A stretch of 64,000 nucleotides of DNA from Streptomyces malaysiense (GTDB lineage: Bacteria > Actinomycetota > Actinomycetes > Streptomycetales > Streptomycetaceae). This document shows positions 54,178 to 63,222 of the stretch, piece after piece. How positions within the stretch are numbered: the first letter of the stretch is position 1; each line of letters begins with the position of its first letter. The notes below the pieces were generated by a model. That model was given only the letters and a program-made list of their open reading frames with translations, made no database searches and was not told where the DNA came from. The translations under genes and the position numbers were made by a program. The DNA is taken from NCBI RefSeq assembly GCF_000980885.2, contig NZ_LBDA02000012.1:124001-188000 (forward strand). The letters are read 5' to 3'.

Positions 54178-54999
54178 TCAGCCGTCCGCGCCGGTGCCGT
54201 CCGCGCCGTCGTCCGCGTCCAGCGAAGGCGAGCAGAAGGCTCCGCCCAGGTAGATCTCGTCCAACGGGTCGTGCCGGCCTTCGAGTTCCCCGGCGAAGCG
54301 CTCGGCATCGTCCTGGGGCTCGTATCCCAGCGCGCGGGCCTCGGCCAGCGAGAACCAGCGGCGGGTGTTGTCCGAGACGCCCCACACCACACGGAATCCG
54401 GGCGAGGGCGCGGCGATCACCGCCTCCATCAGGCGGGCACAGTCGCCGGGGGAGAGCCAGGTGGCCAACTGGCGTGTGGCGATGGGGCGTTCGAAGCAGC
54501 CGCCGATGCGGACGCAGACCACGTCCAGGCCGTAACGGTCGTGGTAGAGACTGCCCAGGGCCTCCGCGGCCACCTTGCTCACGCCGTAGTAGGTGTCGGG
54601 GCGGGGGAAGAGGTAGTCGGGCGCCTCGTCCTCGCCGCGGGGGTGGAACCCCACCGCGTGGCTGCTGCTGGCGATGATCACCCGCGGCACTCCGGCCCGG
54701 CGGGCCGCTTCGAGGACCGCGCGGGTGCCGTTGATGTTGATGTCGAGGATCTCGTCCCACGGCCCCTCGACGCTGAGCCCGCCGAGATGGATCACGGCGT
54801 CGACACCGGTGAGGGCCTCGCGCATGGCCGGCAGGTCCGTCACCGACAGCCGTACGGTCTCCACGTCCTCGCCCTCGGCCGCCCCGGGCACCGGTGCCAC
54901 GTCGAGCAGCCGCAGAGTCCGGCCCGCGCGGGCCAGCCGGGGCCGGAGCAGGCTGCCGACCCCTCCGGCGGCTCCGGTGATCGCGATGCGCTGGCTCAC
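54178..54999 (-). CDS. udh: Uronate dehydrogenase (NAD-dependent SDR)
   Basis: This 273-residue SDR has ITGAAGGVGSLLRPRLARAG, VIHLGGLSVEGPWDEIL, SSSHAVGF and active-site YYGVSKVAAEAL, closely matching hexuronate dehydrogenases that oxidise galacturonate or glucuronate to the aldarolactone. GTG 54999 is chosen because AAGGAG sits 9 nt before it; the ATG at 55008 directly abuts that Shine-Dalgarno. It is divergent from kdgD across an IclR-type operator. Confidence 0.85.
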   Translation of the reverse strand: MSQRIAITGAAGGVGSLLRPRLARAGRTLRLLDVAPVPGAAEGEDVETVRLSVTDLPAMREALTGVDAVIHLGGLSVEGPWDEILDININGTRAVLEAARRAGVPRVIIASSSHAVGFHPRGEDEAPDYLFPRPDTYYGVSKVAAEALGSLYHDRYGLDVVCVRIGGCFERPIATRQLATWLSPGDCARLMEAVIAAPSPGFRVVWGVSDNTRRWFSLAEARALGYEPQDDAERFAGELEGRHDPLDEIYLGGAFCSPSLDADDGADGTGADG

Positions 55000-55124
55000 T
55001 CGCCTCATCTCCTTCGTGACGGCTCCGGGCCGGCCCCATGGCGGCCCGGAGCGTCCATGGGCGTCTTGACCGTACTCCGGAGCGAGTCTTACAGTTCGAA
55101 GGCAAGTTCGCAAATGTGGAGCCT

Positions 55125-55140
55125 GTCTGTATATGTAGAC
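55125..55140. promoter_or_regulatory. IclR-type operator in the udh-kdgD gap
   Basis: GTCTGTATATGTAGAC is a near-palindrome that matches 58298-58313 upstream of iclR except at two or three positions. It sits 16 bp before the kdgD start and can cover both divergent promoters. Confidence 0.65.
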
Positions 55141-55155
55141 GACGAGGAGTGTGGC

Positions 55156-56082
55156 GTGCCCATGTTCGACGGCGTGCTGTTCTTTCCGGTGACGCCCTTC
55201 GCGGCGTCCGGACGGGTCGACCGGGAGGTGCTCGCCGAGCATCTGCGCCGCGGCCTGGCCGCCGGCCCCGGCGGGGTCTTCGTCGCCTGCGGTACGGGCG
55301 AGTTCCACGCGCTGAGCCTTGACGAGTACGGCGAGGCGGTGCGCACCGCGGTCGAGACCGTCGCCGGGCGCGTCCCGGTGTACGCCGGTACCGGCGGCCC
55401 GCTGCCACTGGCCCGCCAGTACGCGCGCGTCGCCCAGGACGCGGGCGCCGACGGCCTGCTCCTGCTGCCGCCCTACCTGGTCCAGGCCCCGCCGGCCGGA
55501 CTCGCCGCGTACGCGCGCGAGGTCGCGGACTCCAGCGACCTGCCGCTCGTCGTCTACAACCGCTCCAACGCCCGCTTCGACGCCGCCACCGTCGCCGAAC
55601 TGGCCCGCCACGACAAGGTGGTCGGCTTCAAGGACGGCGTCGGCGACCTCGACCTGCTCTCCCGGGTCGTGACCGCCGTACGGCACGAACTCGCGGGCAC
55701 CGGGAAGGAGTTCCAGTTCTTCAACGGCATGCCCACCGCCGAGGTGACCGTCCCGGCCTACCGCGGTATCGGCGTCACCCTGTACTCGTCCGCCGTCTTC
55801 TGTTTCGCCCCCGAGATCTCCAACGCGTTCCACCGGGCGGCCGCCACGGGTGACACGGCCCGAGCGGAGATGCTGCGGAGGGAGTTCTTCCATCCGCTCG
55901 TGGCACTGCGCGATCTGGTCCCGGGCTACGCCGTCTCGCTGGTCAAGGCCGGCGTGCGGCAACAGGGCCTGGACGTGGGCGGAGTGCGACCCCCGCTGGT
56001 CGACCCGGCCCCCGAACACCTCGACGCGCTGCGCCGGATCACCGACGCGGGCCTGGCCCTGGTGGAGGACTCCGCCCGATGA
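55156..56082 (+). CDS. kdgD: 5-dehydro-4-deoxyglucarate dehydratase
   Basis: This 308-residue DHDPS-fold lyase has GTGEFHALSLDEY, YNRSNA (Tyr), VGFKDGVGDL with the Schiff-base Lys, and GVTLYSSAVF. It converts 5-keto-4-deoxyglucarate to 2-oxoglutaric semialdehyde with loss of water and CO2. GTG 55156 lies 6 nt after GAGGAG; the ATG two codons later is possible. It overlaps the next gene by 4 bp. Confidence 0.92.
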   Translation: MPMFDGVLFFPVTPFAASGRVDREVLAEHLRRGLAAGPGGVFVACGTGEFHALSLDEYGEAVRTAVETVAGRVPVYAGTGGPLPLARQYARVAQDAGADGLLLLPPYLVQAPPAGLAAYAREVADSSDLPLVVYNRSNARFDAATVAELARHDKVVGFKDGVGDLDLLSRVVTAVRHELAGTGKEFQFFNGMPTAEVTVPAYRGIGVTLYSSAVFCFAPEISNAFHRAAATGDTARAEMLRREFFHPLVALRDLVPGYAVSLVKAGVRQQGLDVGGVRPPLVDPAPEHLDALRRITDAGLALVEDSAR

Positions 56083-57347
56083 GCGACGCGATCCACATCA
56101 CCCACGTCACCGTCACCCCCGTCGCCTTCCGCGACCCGGCCCTGCTCAACGCGGTCGGTGTGCACGAGCCGTACGCGCTGCGTGCCGTCCTGGAGGTGTG
56201 CACCGACCAGGGGATCACCGGCCTCGGTGAGACCTACGCCGACGCGGGCCATCTGCGCCGGCTGCGCCAGGCCGCCGACGCCCTGGTGGGCCTGGACGTC
56301 CACCACCTGGGCCGGATGCACGCGGCGGTCGCGGCCGCGCTCGGCGGGGACACCGGCAGCGACGGCCACGGCCTCACCGGCATGATCACCAGCAACAGCA
56401 CGGTGGACCGGGTCTTCTCGCCGTTCGAGGTCGCCTGCCTGGACATCCAGGGCAAGGCGGCGGGGCGGCCGGTCTCCGACCTGCTCGGCGGCGCCGTCCG
56501 GGACCGAGTGCCCTTCAGCGCCTACCTGTTCTACAAATGGGCGGCGCATCCCGGCGACGAACCCGACTCCTGGGGCGAGGCGCTCGGCCCCGAGGGCATC
56601 GTCGCGCAGGCCCGACGCATGATCGACGACTACGGATTCACGGCCGTCAAGCTCAAGGGCGGCGTCTTCCGGCCCGAGGAGGAGATCGAGGCGGTCCGCG
56701 CCCTGCGTGAGGCGTTCCCCGGCCGGCCGCTGCGGCTCGACCCGAACGCCGCCTGGACGGTGGAGACTTCGCTGATGGTCGCCCGCGAGCTCGACGGCGT
56801 CCTCGAATACCTGGAGGACCCCACGCCGGGGCAGGAGGGGATGGCCCGGGTCGCCCGCGAGGCGTCCATGCCGCTCGCCACGAACATGTGCGTGGTCGCG
56901 TTCGACGAACTCAAGCCCGCCGTGTCCCTGGACGCGGTCCAGGTCGTACTGTCCGACCACCACTACTGGGGCGGCCTGCGGCGCTCGAAGCTGCTCGCCG
57001 GGATCTGCGACACGTTCGAGCTGGGCCTGTCCATGCACTCCAACTCGCATCTCGGCATCAGCCTCGCCGCGATGACCCATCTGGCGGCGGCCACACCGAA
57101 CCTGACGTACGCCTGCGACACCCACTGGCCGTGGAAGACCGAGGAGGTCGTCGCACCGGGCGCCCTGGAGTTCCGCGAAGGCTCCGTCGCCGTACCCACC
57201 GCCCCCGGCCTCGGCGTCGAACTCGACCGCGACGCCCTGGCCCGCCTGCACGAGCAGTACGTCTCCTGCGGCCTGCGGGACCGCGACGACACCGGCTACA
57301 TGCGGCGGATCGATCCGTCGTACGAGAGGAAGGTCCCGCGCTGGTGA
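56079..57347 (+). CDS. Glucarate dehydratase (enolase superfamily)
   Basis: This 422-residue protein has the enolase-superfamily ligands: KLKGG (KxK), LDPNAAW, LEDPTPGQ, NMCVVAFDE, SMHSNSHLGISLAAMTHLA (catalytic His). It dehydrates D-glucarate to 5-keto-4-deoxyglucarate, the KdgD substrate. Its ATG overlaps the kdgD stop. It is convergent with the IclR gene. Confidence 0.92.
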   Translation: MSDAIHITHVTVTPVAFRDPALLNAVGVHEPYALRAVLEVCTDQGITGLGETYADAGHLRRLRQAADALVGLDVHHLGRMHAAVAAALGGDTGSDGHGLTGMITSNSTVDRVFSPFEVACLDIQGKAAGRPVSDLLGGAVRDRVPFSAYLFYKWAAHPGDEPDSWGEALGPEGIVAQARRMIDDYGFTAVKLKGGVFRPEEEIEAVRALREAFPGRPLRLDPNAAWTVETSLMVARELDGVLEYLEDPTPGQEGMARVAREASMPLATNMCVVAFDELKPAVSLDAVQVVLSDHHYWGGLRRSKLLAGICDTFELGLSMHSNSHLGISLAAMTHLAAATPNLTYACDTHWPWKTEEVVAPGALEFREGSVAVPTAPGLGVELDRDALARLHEQYVSCGLRDRDDTGYMRRIDPSYERKVPRW

Positions 57348-57379
57348 GGCCCGCCGGCCGGTAGCCGACGGGACGGACC

Positions 57380-58171
57380 TCAGCGGATGCCGTCGCGGCG
57401 GAGGGTCCCCGCCAGTGCCGATGCGTGCCGGGTCACCGCCTCCGCAACCCGTTCGACCTCCTGGTCCGTGGCGTGGTCCAGCGGGATGGAGCAGCTGATC
57501 GCGTCGGTCGCCGGGATGCGGTACGGCACCGCCGCGGCGACGCAGCACAGTCCGGGCGTGTTCTGCTCGCTCTCCAGCGCCCAGCCTCGGGCACGGGTCT
57601 GCTCCAGTTCCTCGCGCAGCGCCGGGCGCCGGGTGACCGTGTGCGGGGTGAGCGCCTCCAGGGGCTGCTCGGGCAGCAGCGCGTCCACCTCCTGAGCGGT
57701 CAGCTCGGCGAGCAGCGCCTTGCCCAGGGCCGTCGCGTGCGCCGGGAGCTGCCGGCCCACGCGCGAGGTCAGCCGGCGGGAGTCCGTGGCCTCGCGGGTG
57801 GCGAGGTAGATGACGTTCGAGCCGTCCAGCCGCGCGTAGTGGGTGGTGTAGCCGACGTCCGCGCGCAACTGCTCGATCCGGCGCACCGCGTGCGGCAGCG
57901 CCGGGTCCCGGTCCAGGTACGCCGTGCCGCACAGCAGGGCCCGCGGGCCGATGCCGAAGCCCGCCGCATCCCCGCCCTCCTCGGCCTCGATCCACTTCAG
58001 CGCCACCAGGGTGCGCAGCAGTGCGTACAGGCTGGAGCGCGGGTAGCCGGTGAGCTCCTGGAGCCGGCTCAAGGTGAGCCGCTCCGGCGAGGCCGACAGC
58101 ACCTCCATGATCTGGACGGTGCGCTCCGCCGACTTCACCGGCCCGCGGCCGGCCTCACCCGTTCCGGTCAT
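57380..58171 (-). CDS. IclR family regulator of uronate/glucarate genes
   Basis: This 263-residue protein has an N-terminal winged helix (LTLSRLQELTGYPRSSLYALL) and a C-terminal IclR effector domain (AHATALGKALLAELTAQEVDALL). It lies next to the catabolic genes, and two copies of one palindrome (55125 and 58298) sit in front of kdgD/udh and upstream of this gene. It probably represses them until an intermediate binds (inference). Confidence 0.9.
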   Translation of the reverse strand: MTGTGEAGRGPVKSAERTVQIMEVLSASPERLTLSRLQELTGYPRSSLYALLRTLVALKWIEAEEGGDAAGFGIGPRALLCGTAYLDRDPALPHAVRRIEQLRADVGYTTHYARLDGSNVIYLATREATDSRRLTSRVGRQLPAHATALGKALLAELTAQEVDALLPEQPLEALTPHTVTRRPALREELEQTRARGWALESEQNTPGLCCVAAAVPYRIPATDAISCSIPLDHATDQEVERVAEAVTRHASALAGTLRRDGIR

Positions 58172-58297
58172 ACTTGCCACCCCGTTCGCGGGTCTCGCCC
58201 GGTGTTCTCTCCCCGTCGCGACACGAAAACCTCCGAGACATCGACCGCCCCTGTACGCAGGCTGACGCGCACGCTGAAAAGTATGGATGAGAACTGA

Positions 58298-58313
58298 GTC
58301 TACATGTGTAGAC
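58298..58313. promoter_or_regulatory. IclR-type operator upstream of the regulator
   Basis: GTCTACA-TG-TGTAGAC has perfect 7-bp arms, 127 bp upstream of the regulator start. It pairs with the 55125 site. Confidence 0.65.
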
Positions 58314-58656
58314 AACTTGGTCAAATCACGATTACCTCCGCCGGTCGGCCCTCGTCCCCGCACGGCGGTGTGCGGAACCCGGCCCGGCGCTACATGGTCA
58401 TGGTCTCCTCGGACGCCAACCCCAACCCCAACCCCAACCCCAGCGCCGACGCCATCGCCATCGCCTCGGTGGTCGTCCGGGACATCATTCCGGCCGTCGC
58501 CCGCCGCGGCCGGGCGCTCGGCGCCAGGTGCGGCTCCCCGGCCGCGCAGGGCCCCACCCCGCCTCTGATCCCCGCGACCGACCGACCGGCGCCGAGGTCC
58601 GTCGGCCCCGCGTGCGAAGATGACCGGACCGCATTGGTCACGACGAGGGAGCCCGC
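58314..58656. other. Intergenic stretch with AACCCC repeat, no firm gene
   Basis: These 343 bp hold a 4 x AACCCC repeat (58418-58441). The plus frame reads Asn-Pro repeats and the minus frame Leu-Gly repeats, but neither has a family signature. It should contain the promoter of the next gene. Confidence 0.45.
58418..58441. repeat. Tandem repeat, 4 x AACCCC
   Basis: Four perfect hexamers lie upstream of the phosphotransferase-like gene. Confidence 0.85.
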
Positions 58657-59259
58657 GTGGTCGGAACCGCTCGGCCTGGACTGATCATCTTCCTGAACGG
58701 GACGTCGAGTTCAGGCAAGTCCAGCATCGCCGGAGAACTGCTGGAAGTTCTGGACGAGCCGTGCTTCCACCTGCCGGTGGACGCCTTCCACGCGATGCGT
58801 ACGCGCCGGGAGATCGATCCGGACGAGCTGCCCGCCGTTCTCAGGCGCACCTGGGCGGGATTCCACCGCGCGGTCGCCGGCATGGCCGCGGCCGGCAACA
58901 ACGTCGTGGTCGATCATGTGCTCAGCGAGGAATGGCGCCTGCTGGACTGCCTGGAACTCTTCACCGCCAAGGACGTCGTCCTCGTCGGCGTGCACTGCGC
59001 TCTGGACGAACTCCACCGGCGTGAGCGGGCGCGCGGCGACCGCCCGGAGGGTCTGGCGGCGCGCCAGTTCGAACTCGTCCACGCACACGGCCTGTACGAC
59101 ATCGAATGCGACACCACCACGACCGGCCCCCGGGACTGCGCCCGGCAGATCAGCGCCTTCCTGCCCCGACGCCCGACCCCGACGGCGTTCGAACAACTCC
59201 GTGCGAAACTGCGCCCCGACCTGACGACCCCCGCTCCGGAGGCCGCTGGGCCCTCCTGA
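58657..59259 (+). CDS. Chloramphenicol phosphotransferase-like P-loop kinase
   Basis: This 200-residue P-loop protein has LNGTSSSGKSSIAGELL (Walker A) and LPVDAFHAMR, where the Asp occupies the catalytic position of chloramphenicol 3-O-phosphotransferase. VVDHVLSEEWRLLDCL and GDRPEGLAARQF match the family but diverge from the gene at 59637. It may act on another hydroxylated small molecule. GGGAG precedes GTG 58657. Confidence 0.8.
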   Translation: MVGTARPGLIIFLNGTSSSGKSSIAGELLEVLDEPCFHLPVDAFHAMRTRREIDPDELPAVLRRTWAGFHRAVAGMAAAGNNVVVDHVLSEEWRLLDCLELFTAKDVVLVGVHCALDELHRRERARGDRPEGLAARQFELVHAHGLYDIECDTTTTGPRDCARQISAFLPRRPTPTAFEQLRAKLRPDLTTPAPEAAGPS

Positions 59260-59273
59260 CACGGCCTGGCTTT

Positions 59274-59325
59274 CCGTGGCGGCGGGCGCACGCCCTGTCC
59301 CGTGGCGGCGGGCGCACGCCCTGTC
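59274..59325. repeat. 26-bp direct tandem duplication
   Basis: Two identical abutting 26-bp units (each starting CCGTGGCGGCGGGCGCACGC) lie just after the phosphotransferase-like stop. It looks like a recent slippage duplication. Confidence 0.95.
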
Positions 59326-59357
59326 TCACGCATCCCACCGCTCCCCGCGACAGCGCA

Positions 59358-59543
59358 CTACATGTTGCCGGGGCCGCTCGTGGGGATCTGCGGTGCCGTC
59401 GGGATGTAGTGCTGGGCCAGGTTGGCGTCACGGTTGTGCGCGCCGCGGTGTTCGGCCTCGCGGGCCTCGTACTCCTTGACGTCCCGGCGGCCGGAGACGG
59501 TGTCCTGAATACGGGTCATGGCACGGGCGAGCAGGCTCTTCAT
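59358..59543 (-). CDS. Small hydrophilic hypothetical protein
   Basis: This 61-residue protein (MKSLLARAMTRIQDTVSGRR and onward, charged middle, Pro/Gly-rich end) starts at ATG 59543, with GGGGGAA 7 nt upstream. The pattern KEYEAREAEHRGAHNRD suggests a short helix. No family was recognised, but composition and ribosome site support a real gene. Confidence 0.6.
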   Translation of the reverse strand: MKSLLARAMTRIQDTVSGRRDVKEYEAREAEHRGAHNRDANLAQHYIPTAPQIPTSGPGNM

Positions 59544-59636
59544 CGGTGTTCCCCCAGGTGAACGTGGTCTTGGCAGGCATTCTGCACCGTTTCCCCGCCG
59601 CACGCGCGCGTTCTGAGCCGAACTTGAGCCGGCGAG

Positions 59637-60170
59637 TCACCCGACCCGTGCCGCGATGGTTCGGGCGCACTCCATCGCCTCCGTGTGCGTGGTGTCGACC
59701 TCCAGGTCGTACGTCACGCCCCGGTGGACCACGTCCGCCTGGGAGGCCGCCATCCCCACGGCCCGGTCGCCCCGCGCGAGTTCACGGTCCGCGGCGACCG
59801 CGGCCTCGCACCGGACGCCGACCCACAGCACCCGCAGCCCGGCAAGGGCCCGGTGCCAGCGCTGCTGCGAGTACGGCCCGCCGAGGAAGACCTCATCGAC
59901 GACGATCCGCGCCCCCGCGCGCGCCATCGCGGCGATCCCCTCGATCCAGGCCGCCTCCAGCGCCCGGAAGTCGGGCCCGACGCCGACCTGTCCGTCCGCG
60001 GCGAACTCGATGCCGCCGTCCGACGCCCACATGGACGCGGGCAGCGCCCGCACCATCGTGTCGGCCCCGAGCGCCAGCCACGGGTCCGGCAGGATCGCCT
60101 GGAGGCACCGGATGATGCCGGACTTCCCCGAGCTGGAACCGCCGTTGACCACGATCACCTGAGTCGTCAC
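59637..60170 (-). CDS. cpt: Chloramphenicol 3-O-phosphotransferase
   Basis: This 177-residue protein is close in length and sequence to the S. venezuelae enzyme: [17 protein letters not shown] (Walker A), catalytic Asp37 in [45 protein letters not shown] and [16 protein letters not shown]. It phosphorylates the C3 hydroxyl of chloramphenicol. It starts at GTG 60170; no ATG is available. Confidence 0.9.
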   Translation of the reverse strand: MTTQVIVVNGGSSSGKSGIIRCLQAILPDPWLALGADTMVRALPASMWASDGGIEFAADGQVGVGPDFRALEAAWIEGIAAMARAGARIVVDEVFLGGPYSQQRWHRALAGLRVLWVGVRCEAAVAADRELARGDRAVGMAASQADVVHRGVTYDLEVDTTHTEAMECARTIAARVG

Positions 60171-60252
60171 CGCGCCAGGGTAGAGGTGTCCGGGCGATGC
60201 GGGAAACGTCTTTCCGCCGGGCCCGGGGCGTGCCTCGCCCGCTTGCCGGACT

Positions 60253-60349
60253 TGGCGGAGAGGGCAGGATTTGAACCTGCGTGGGCCCGAAGGCCCGACC
60301 ATGAGGCGTGGCTCGGTGGTCCCCGATAAGCCGCTCCGGGCACCTCTCC
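60253..60349 (-). tRNA. tRNA-Ser-like gene with expanded anticodon arm (copy 2)
   Basis: This 97-nt gene is a paralogue of the gene at 52307, with identical acceptor stem, discriminator, CCA and T arm and a D loop differing at two positions. The variable arm is GGGCC-TTCG-GGCCC. The D-to-variable interval is 25 nt, folding as GACCA/TGGTC around GAG/CTC instead of a 5+7+5 arm. CTCATGG is the only T-led candidate loop (CAT). Compensated arms argue against simple decay. Confidence 0.68.
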
Positions 60350-60598
60350 TCGTTCCCGGCTCCGGGTGGCGCCCCGAACCGTTCACATGAGAGAGAGTGA
60401 CACGTCCCCCTGACGCGCGGCTGACGCGGCGCCGACCGACACGGCTCCGGCCGCGTCGACCGCCCGGCGGCGTGGGAGCCCGCGCCGCGCTCGGGGACAC
60501 GGGGCGCGTACACCCGGGACGAGGCCGACCTGGCACACCCGCCGAGCCTGGCGCCGCCGCCCGGGACACACCTGTTTCCTCGCGCCGCCCCCGATCCG

Positions 60599-62017
60599 CT
60601 ACCGCTCGCGCGCGCCGTCGAGGAGCCTCAGCTCCTCCGGCGTGAACTGGGGTCCCGCCAACTGCGGCCGAAGCGGTCCCACCAGAGCGGAGAGCAGCAC
60701 ACCGGGCCGGACCAGGGACGCGGGCGGAGCCTGCAGGGTCAGCACGTCGGTCAGGGCCGTGGCCGTGCGGAAGGAACCGGTCGCCGTGCGGGAGAGACGG
60801 CTGACGTACCGATGGAGCAGCCGGTCGGCGAAGTGCGGGTTCCTGCCGGTGGTCGTGGAGAAGTGGATGTCCTGCCCGACGGTCAGCGCCCACGCGGCGT
60901 CGACCGGCCGCGCGATGGCCCGCTGGGCACGCCGTGAGAGACCCGGGACCAGCCCGCCGCGGGCGAGATCGCGCAGCGCCAGGGCGCCCCGCGCGACCAC
61001 CGAAAGGCCCTGACCGTACACGGGGTTGAAGGCGGCCACGGAGTCGCCCAGCGCCACCAGCCCCTCGGGCCAGGACCCGAGCCGCTCGTAGCGGTAGCGC
61101 CGGTTGGCCGTGCTGTGCGTGACGCTGACATCGGTGAGCGGCTCGGCGAGCCGGAGGAGATCGGCGATGACCGGGTGCCGTAGCGTGCGCGCGAAGGGCT
61201 CGAATGCCGCCGGGTCCCGGGTGGGCTGTCCGCCGGGGGCGCCCATCAGGCTGACGTGCCAGCGGTCCCCCTCGATCGGCAGGATGCCACCGGCGCTCGC
61301 GGGTCCGGGCAGGCGCGGGTCGGCGTTCACGCTGATCACCGGCCAGCCGCGGGTGGGGACGGGAGCGCGGTACATCCGGCTCGCGTAGACCAGACCGGAG
61401 TCGACGCGGTCCTCGGCGACCCCGCGGATCCCCAGCTCGGCGAGCCAGCGGGGCATCCGGGAGGCCCGGCCGGACGCGTCGATCACCAGGTCGGCACGGA
61501 GTTCGGTCTCGCGTTCGCCCGCACCGTCGGCCGAGGTCCGGACGCGCACTCCGGTGACCCGCCGTCCGTCGCCGAGCAGCCCGACCACCCTGGCGCGCGT
61601 ACGGACGTTGACATGGGGCTCCTCGAGCACCCGTCGGCGGATCACGTGGTCCGTCAGGTCCCGGCTCGCGGTCATCAGCCGGTGCGTGGCGCGATGCCAG
61701 CGCCGGTACCAGCCCTCCGGCGAGTAGATGACCATGTTGGTGGTCACCGGTATGCGGTGGGCTCCCGCGGCCGCCAGCTGGTCGATCACGCCGGGCAGCA
61801 ACTCCTCCAGCGCGTCCACGCCACCGGACTGGAGGAGGTGGATGTGCACGGCCTGGGGGACGCCGGCGCGCGGCTCGGGCCCCTCGGGGAGATCGCGGGA
61901 CTCGATGATCTCCACCGATCCGGCCTGGTCCTTGACGGCGGCCGCGGCGAGCATGCCGGCGATGCTGCCCCCGATGACGACGGCGCGGGCGGGGCGGTGC
62001 CGGACGGCTTCACTCAT
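60599..62017 (-). CDS. FAD-dependent monooxygenase (PHBH fold)
   Basis: This 472-residue flavoprotein has the N-terminal dinucleotide motif [25 protein letters not shown], and the second FAD motif [20 protein letters not shown]. It resembles LasC-like epoxidases and other group A monooxygenases. It overlaps the MAB_1171c gene by 4 bp and ends a probable four-gene unit. The substrate is unknown. Confidence 0.88.
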   Translation of the reverse strand: MSEAVRHRPARAVVIGGSIAGMLAAAAVKDQAGSVEIIESRDLPEGPEPRAGVPQAVHIHLLQSGGVDALEELLPGVIDQLAAAGAHRIPVTTNMVIYSPEGWYRRWHRATHRLMTASRDLTDHVIRRRVLEEPHVNVRTRARVVGLLGDGRRVTGVRVRTSADGAGERETELRADLVIDASGRASRMPRWLAELGIRGVAEDRVDSGLVYASRMYRAPVPTRGWPVISVNADPRLPGPASAGGILPIEGDRWHVSLMGAPGGQPTRDPAAFEPFARTLRHPVIADLLRLAEPLTDVSVTHSTANRRYRYERLGSWPEGLVALGDSVAAFNPVYGQGLSVVARGALALRDLARGGLVPGLSRRAQRAIARPVDAAWALTVGQDIHFSTTTGRNPHFADRLLHRYVSRLSRTATGSFRTATALTDVLTLQAPPASLVRPGVLLSALVGPLRPQLAGPQFTPEELRLLDGARER

Positions 62018-63201
62018 GGTCGGCTGCTTTCTGCGGGGAAACGGTGGTGTGCGCGGAAGTCCTGGACGACGGGGGAGGCGAGCGCGAGGGACAGCGGGAC
62101 CAGATCCTTGGCACGCCAGGCCGCCGCGCCGGGCGCGTCCGGCATGCGGTCGGGGTGGGCGTGCTGCCGCTCCAGGGCGACCACGATCATGGCCGCGTCG
62201 GCGCTCGCGGCGGCCGCCGCCTCGTCCGGGCAGCGGCTCAGCGCCGTCCGGTGGGCCGCGTCGCGGACGGCCGGATCACAGTAGGGGGCGAGCGCGAGGA
62301 TGGCGTCGTACAGCGCCGTCTTCCGGCTCATCAGCAGCATGGCCGGGGGAGTGCGCCACCAGGGCAGTGAGGAACGGATCGCGCCGGGGGTCGGCACGTC
62401 ACGCAGCAGCCGCCACATCGGCGCCAGCCGGCGCAGCTGCCGTACCACCCGCACGGTCCCTGCCACGCGGGGCCCGACCAGTGGCAACGCGTATCCCACG
62501 GCGCCGATGACCGCGGACAGGGCGGCGCACCGCGGGGACACCTGGGAGATGAGGAAGTCCAGGTCGTGGCCGGTCCAGCGGGCGCCCACCGCCACGAGGC
62601 GGGTGACGTCGTAGCCCACGTGGAGCAGGTAGGCGGCCACCAGCAGGCGCAGGCCGGCCCGCAGCGAACCGTGCACCTCTTTGGACCAGCGCCGGCACAT
62701 GACGACGTTGGCGATGGCCGCCACGCCGTGGGCCAGGAGATACGTGACGATCATCTCCCGGATCCAGGGCGTGCGGGCGTAGTATGAGTCGAAGAGCGTG
62801 ACCTGCTCCACCGGGGCGTCGCCGGCCAGGAAGAGGACCACGACGGTGAGTACGGCCAGGCTGTAGGCCGCGACGCACCAGCGCGCGGCGCGCCGGGTCC
62901 GCTCCGGCGGCGCGGGGCGCCAGTGGATGATCAGCAGGAGGCTCGCGCCGGAGTACGCGGTGAGCGCCGCGTAGACGACCAGGGCCGCGCAGTTCGTGAC
63001 GCCGGTGGCCCGGTTGAGCTCGACGATGGACCGCGGAGCGGCGAGGAGCATGACGCACCCGCCGGCGAACAACTGCGTGAACGCCGACCACAGCAGGGGG
63101 TCGCGCCGTCGGCGGGCCAGCGGGGGCAGCTTCAGGGCACAGACGAGGAACAGCGCGGCGCCACCGACGTAGTAGACGGGATTGCCGGGTCCTGATGCCA
63201 C
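62014..63201 (-). CDS. MAB_1171c family membrane protein (putative transporter)
   Basis: This 395-residue protein has about seven N-terminal membrane segments (YYVGGAALFLVCALKLPPLA, LAVLTVVVLFLAGD, IVTYLLAHGVAAIANVVM) and a cytosolic C-terminal domain with YDAILALAPYCDPAVRDAA. This family is routinely found between an HExxH protein and an FAD enzyme in Streptomyces. Transport has not been demonstrated to my knowledge. Confidence 0.82.
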   Translation of the reverse strand: MASGPGNPVYYVGGAALFLVCALKLPPLARRRRDPLLWSAFTQLFAGGCVMLLAAPRSIVELNRATGVTNCAALVVYAALTAYSGASLLLIIHWRPAPPERTRRAARWCVAAYSLAVLTVVVLFLAGDAPVEQVTLFDSYYARTPWIREMIVTYLLAHGVAAIANVVMCRRWSKEVHGSLRAGLRLLVAAYLLHVGYDVTRLVAVGARWTGHDLDFLISQVSPRCAALSAVIGAVGYALPLVGPRVAGTVRVVRQLRRLAPMWRLLRDVPTPGAIRSSLPWWRTPPAMLLMSRKTALYDAILALAPYCDPAVRDAAHRTALSRCPDEAAAAASADAAMIVVALERQHAHPDRMPDAPGAAAWRAKDLVPLSLALASPVVQDFRAHHRFPAESSRP

Positions 63202-63222
63202 TGTCCTGCTTCTCTCGTGGGG

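Noticed and set aside
53464..55155. A long upstream extension of the kdgD frame (872 codons in all)
   Set aside because: The part before 55156 is antisense to the dehydrogenase genes and low-complexity; the ribosome site and operator place the start at 55156.
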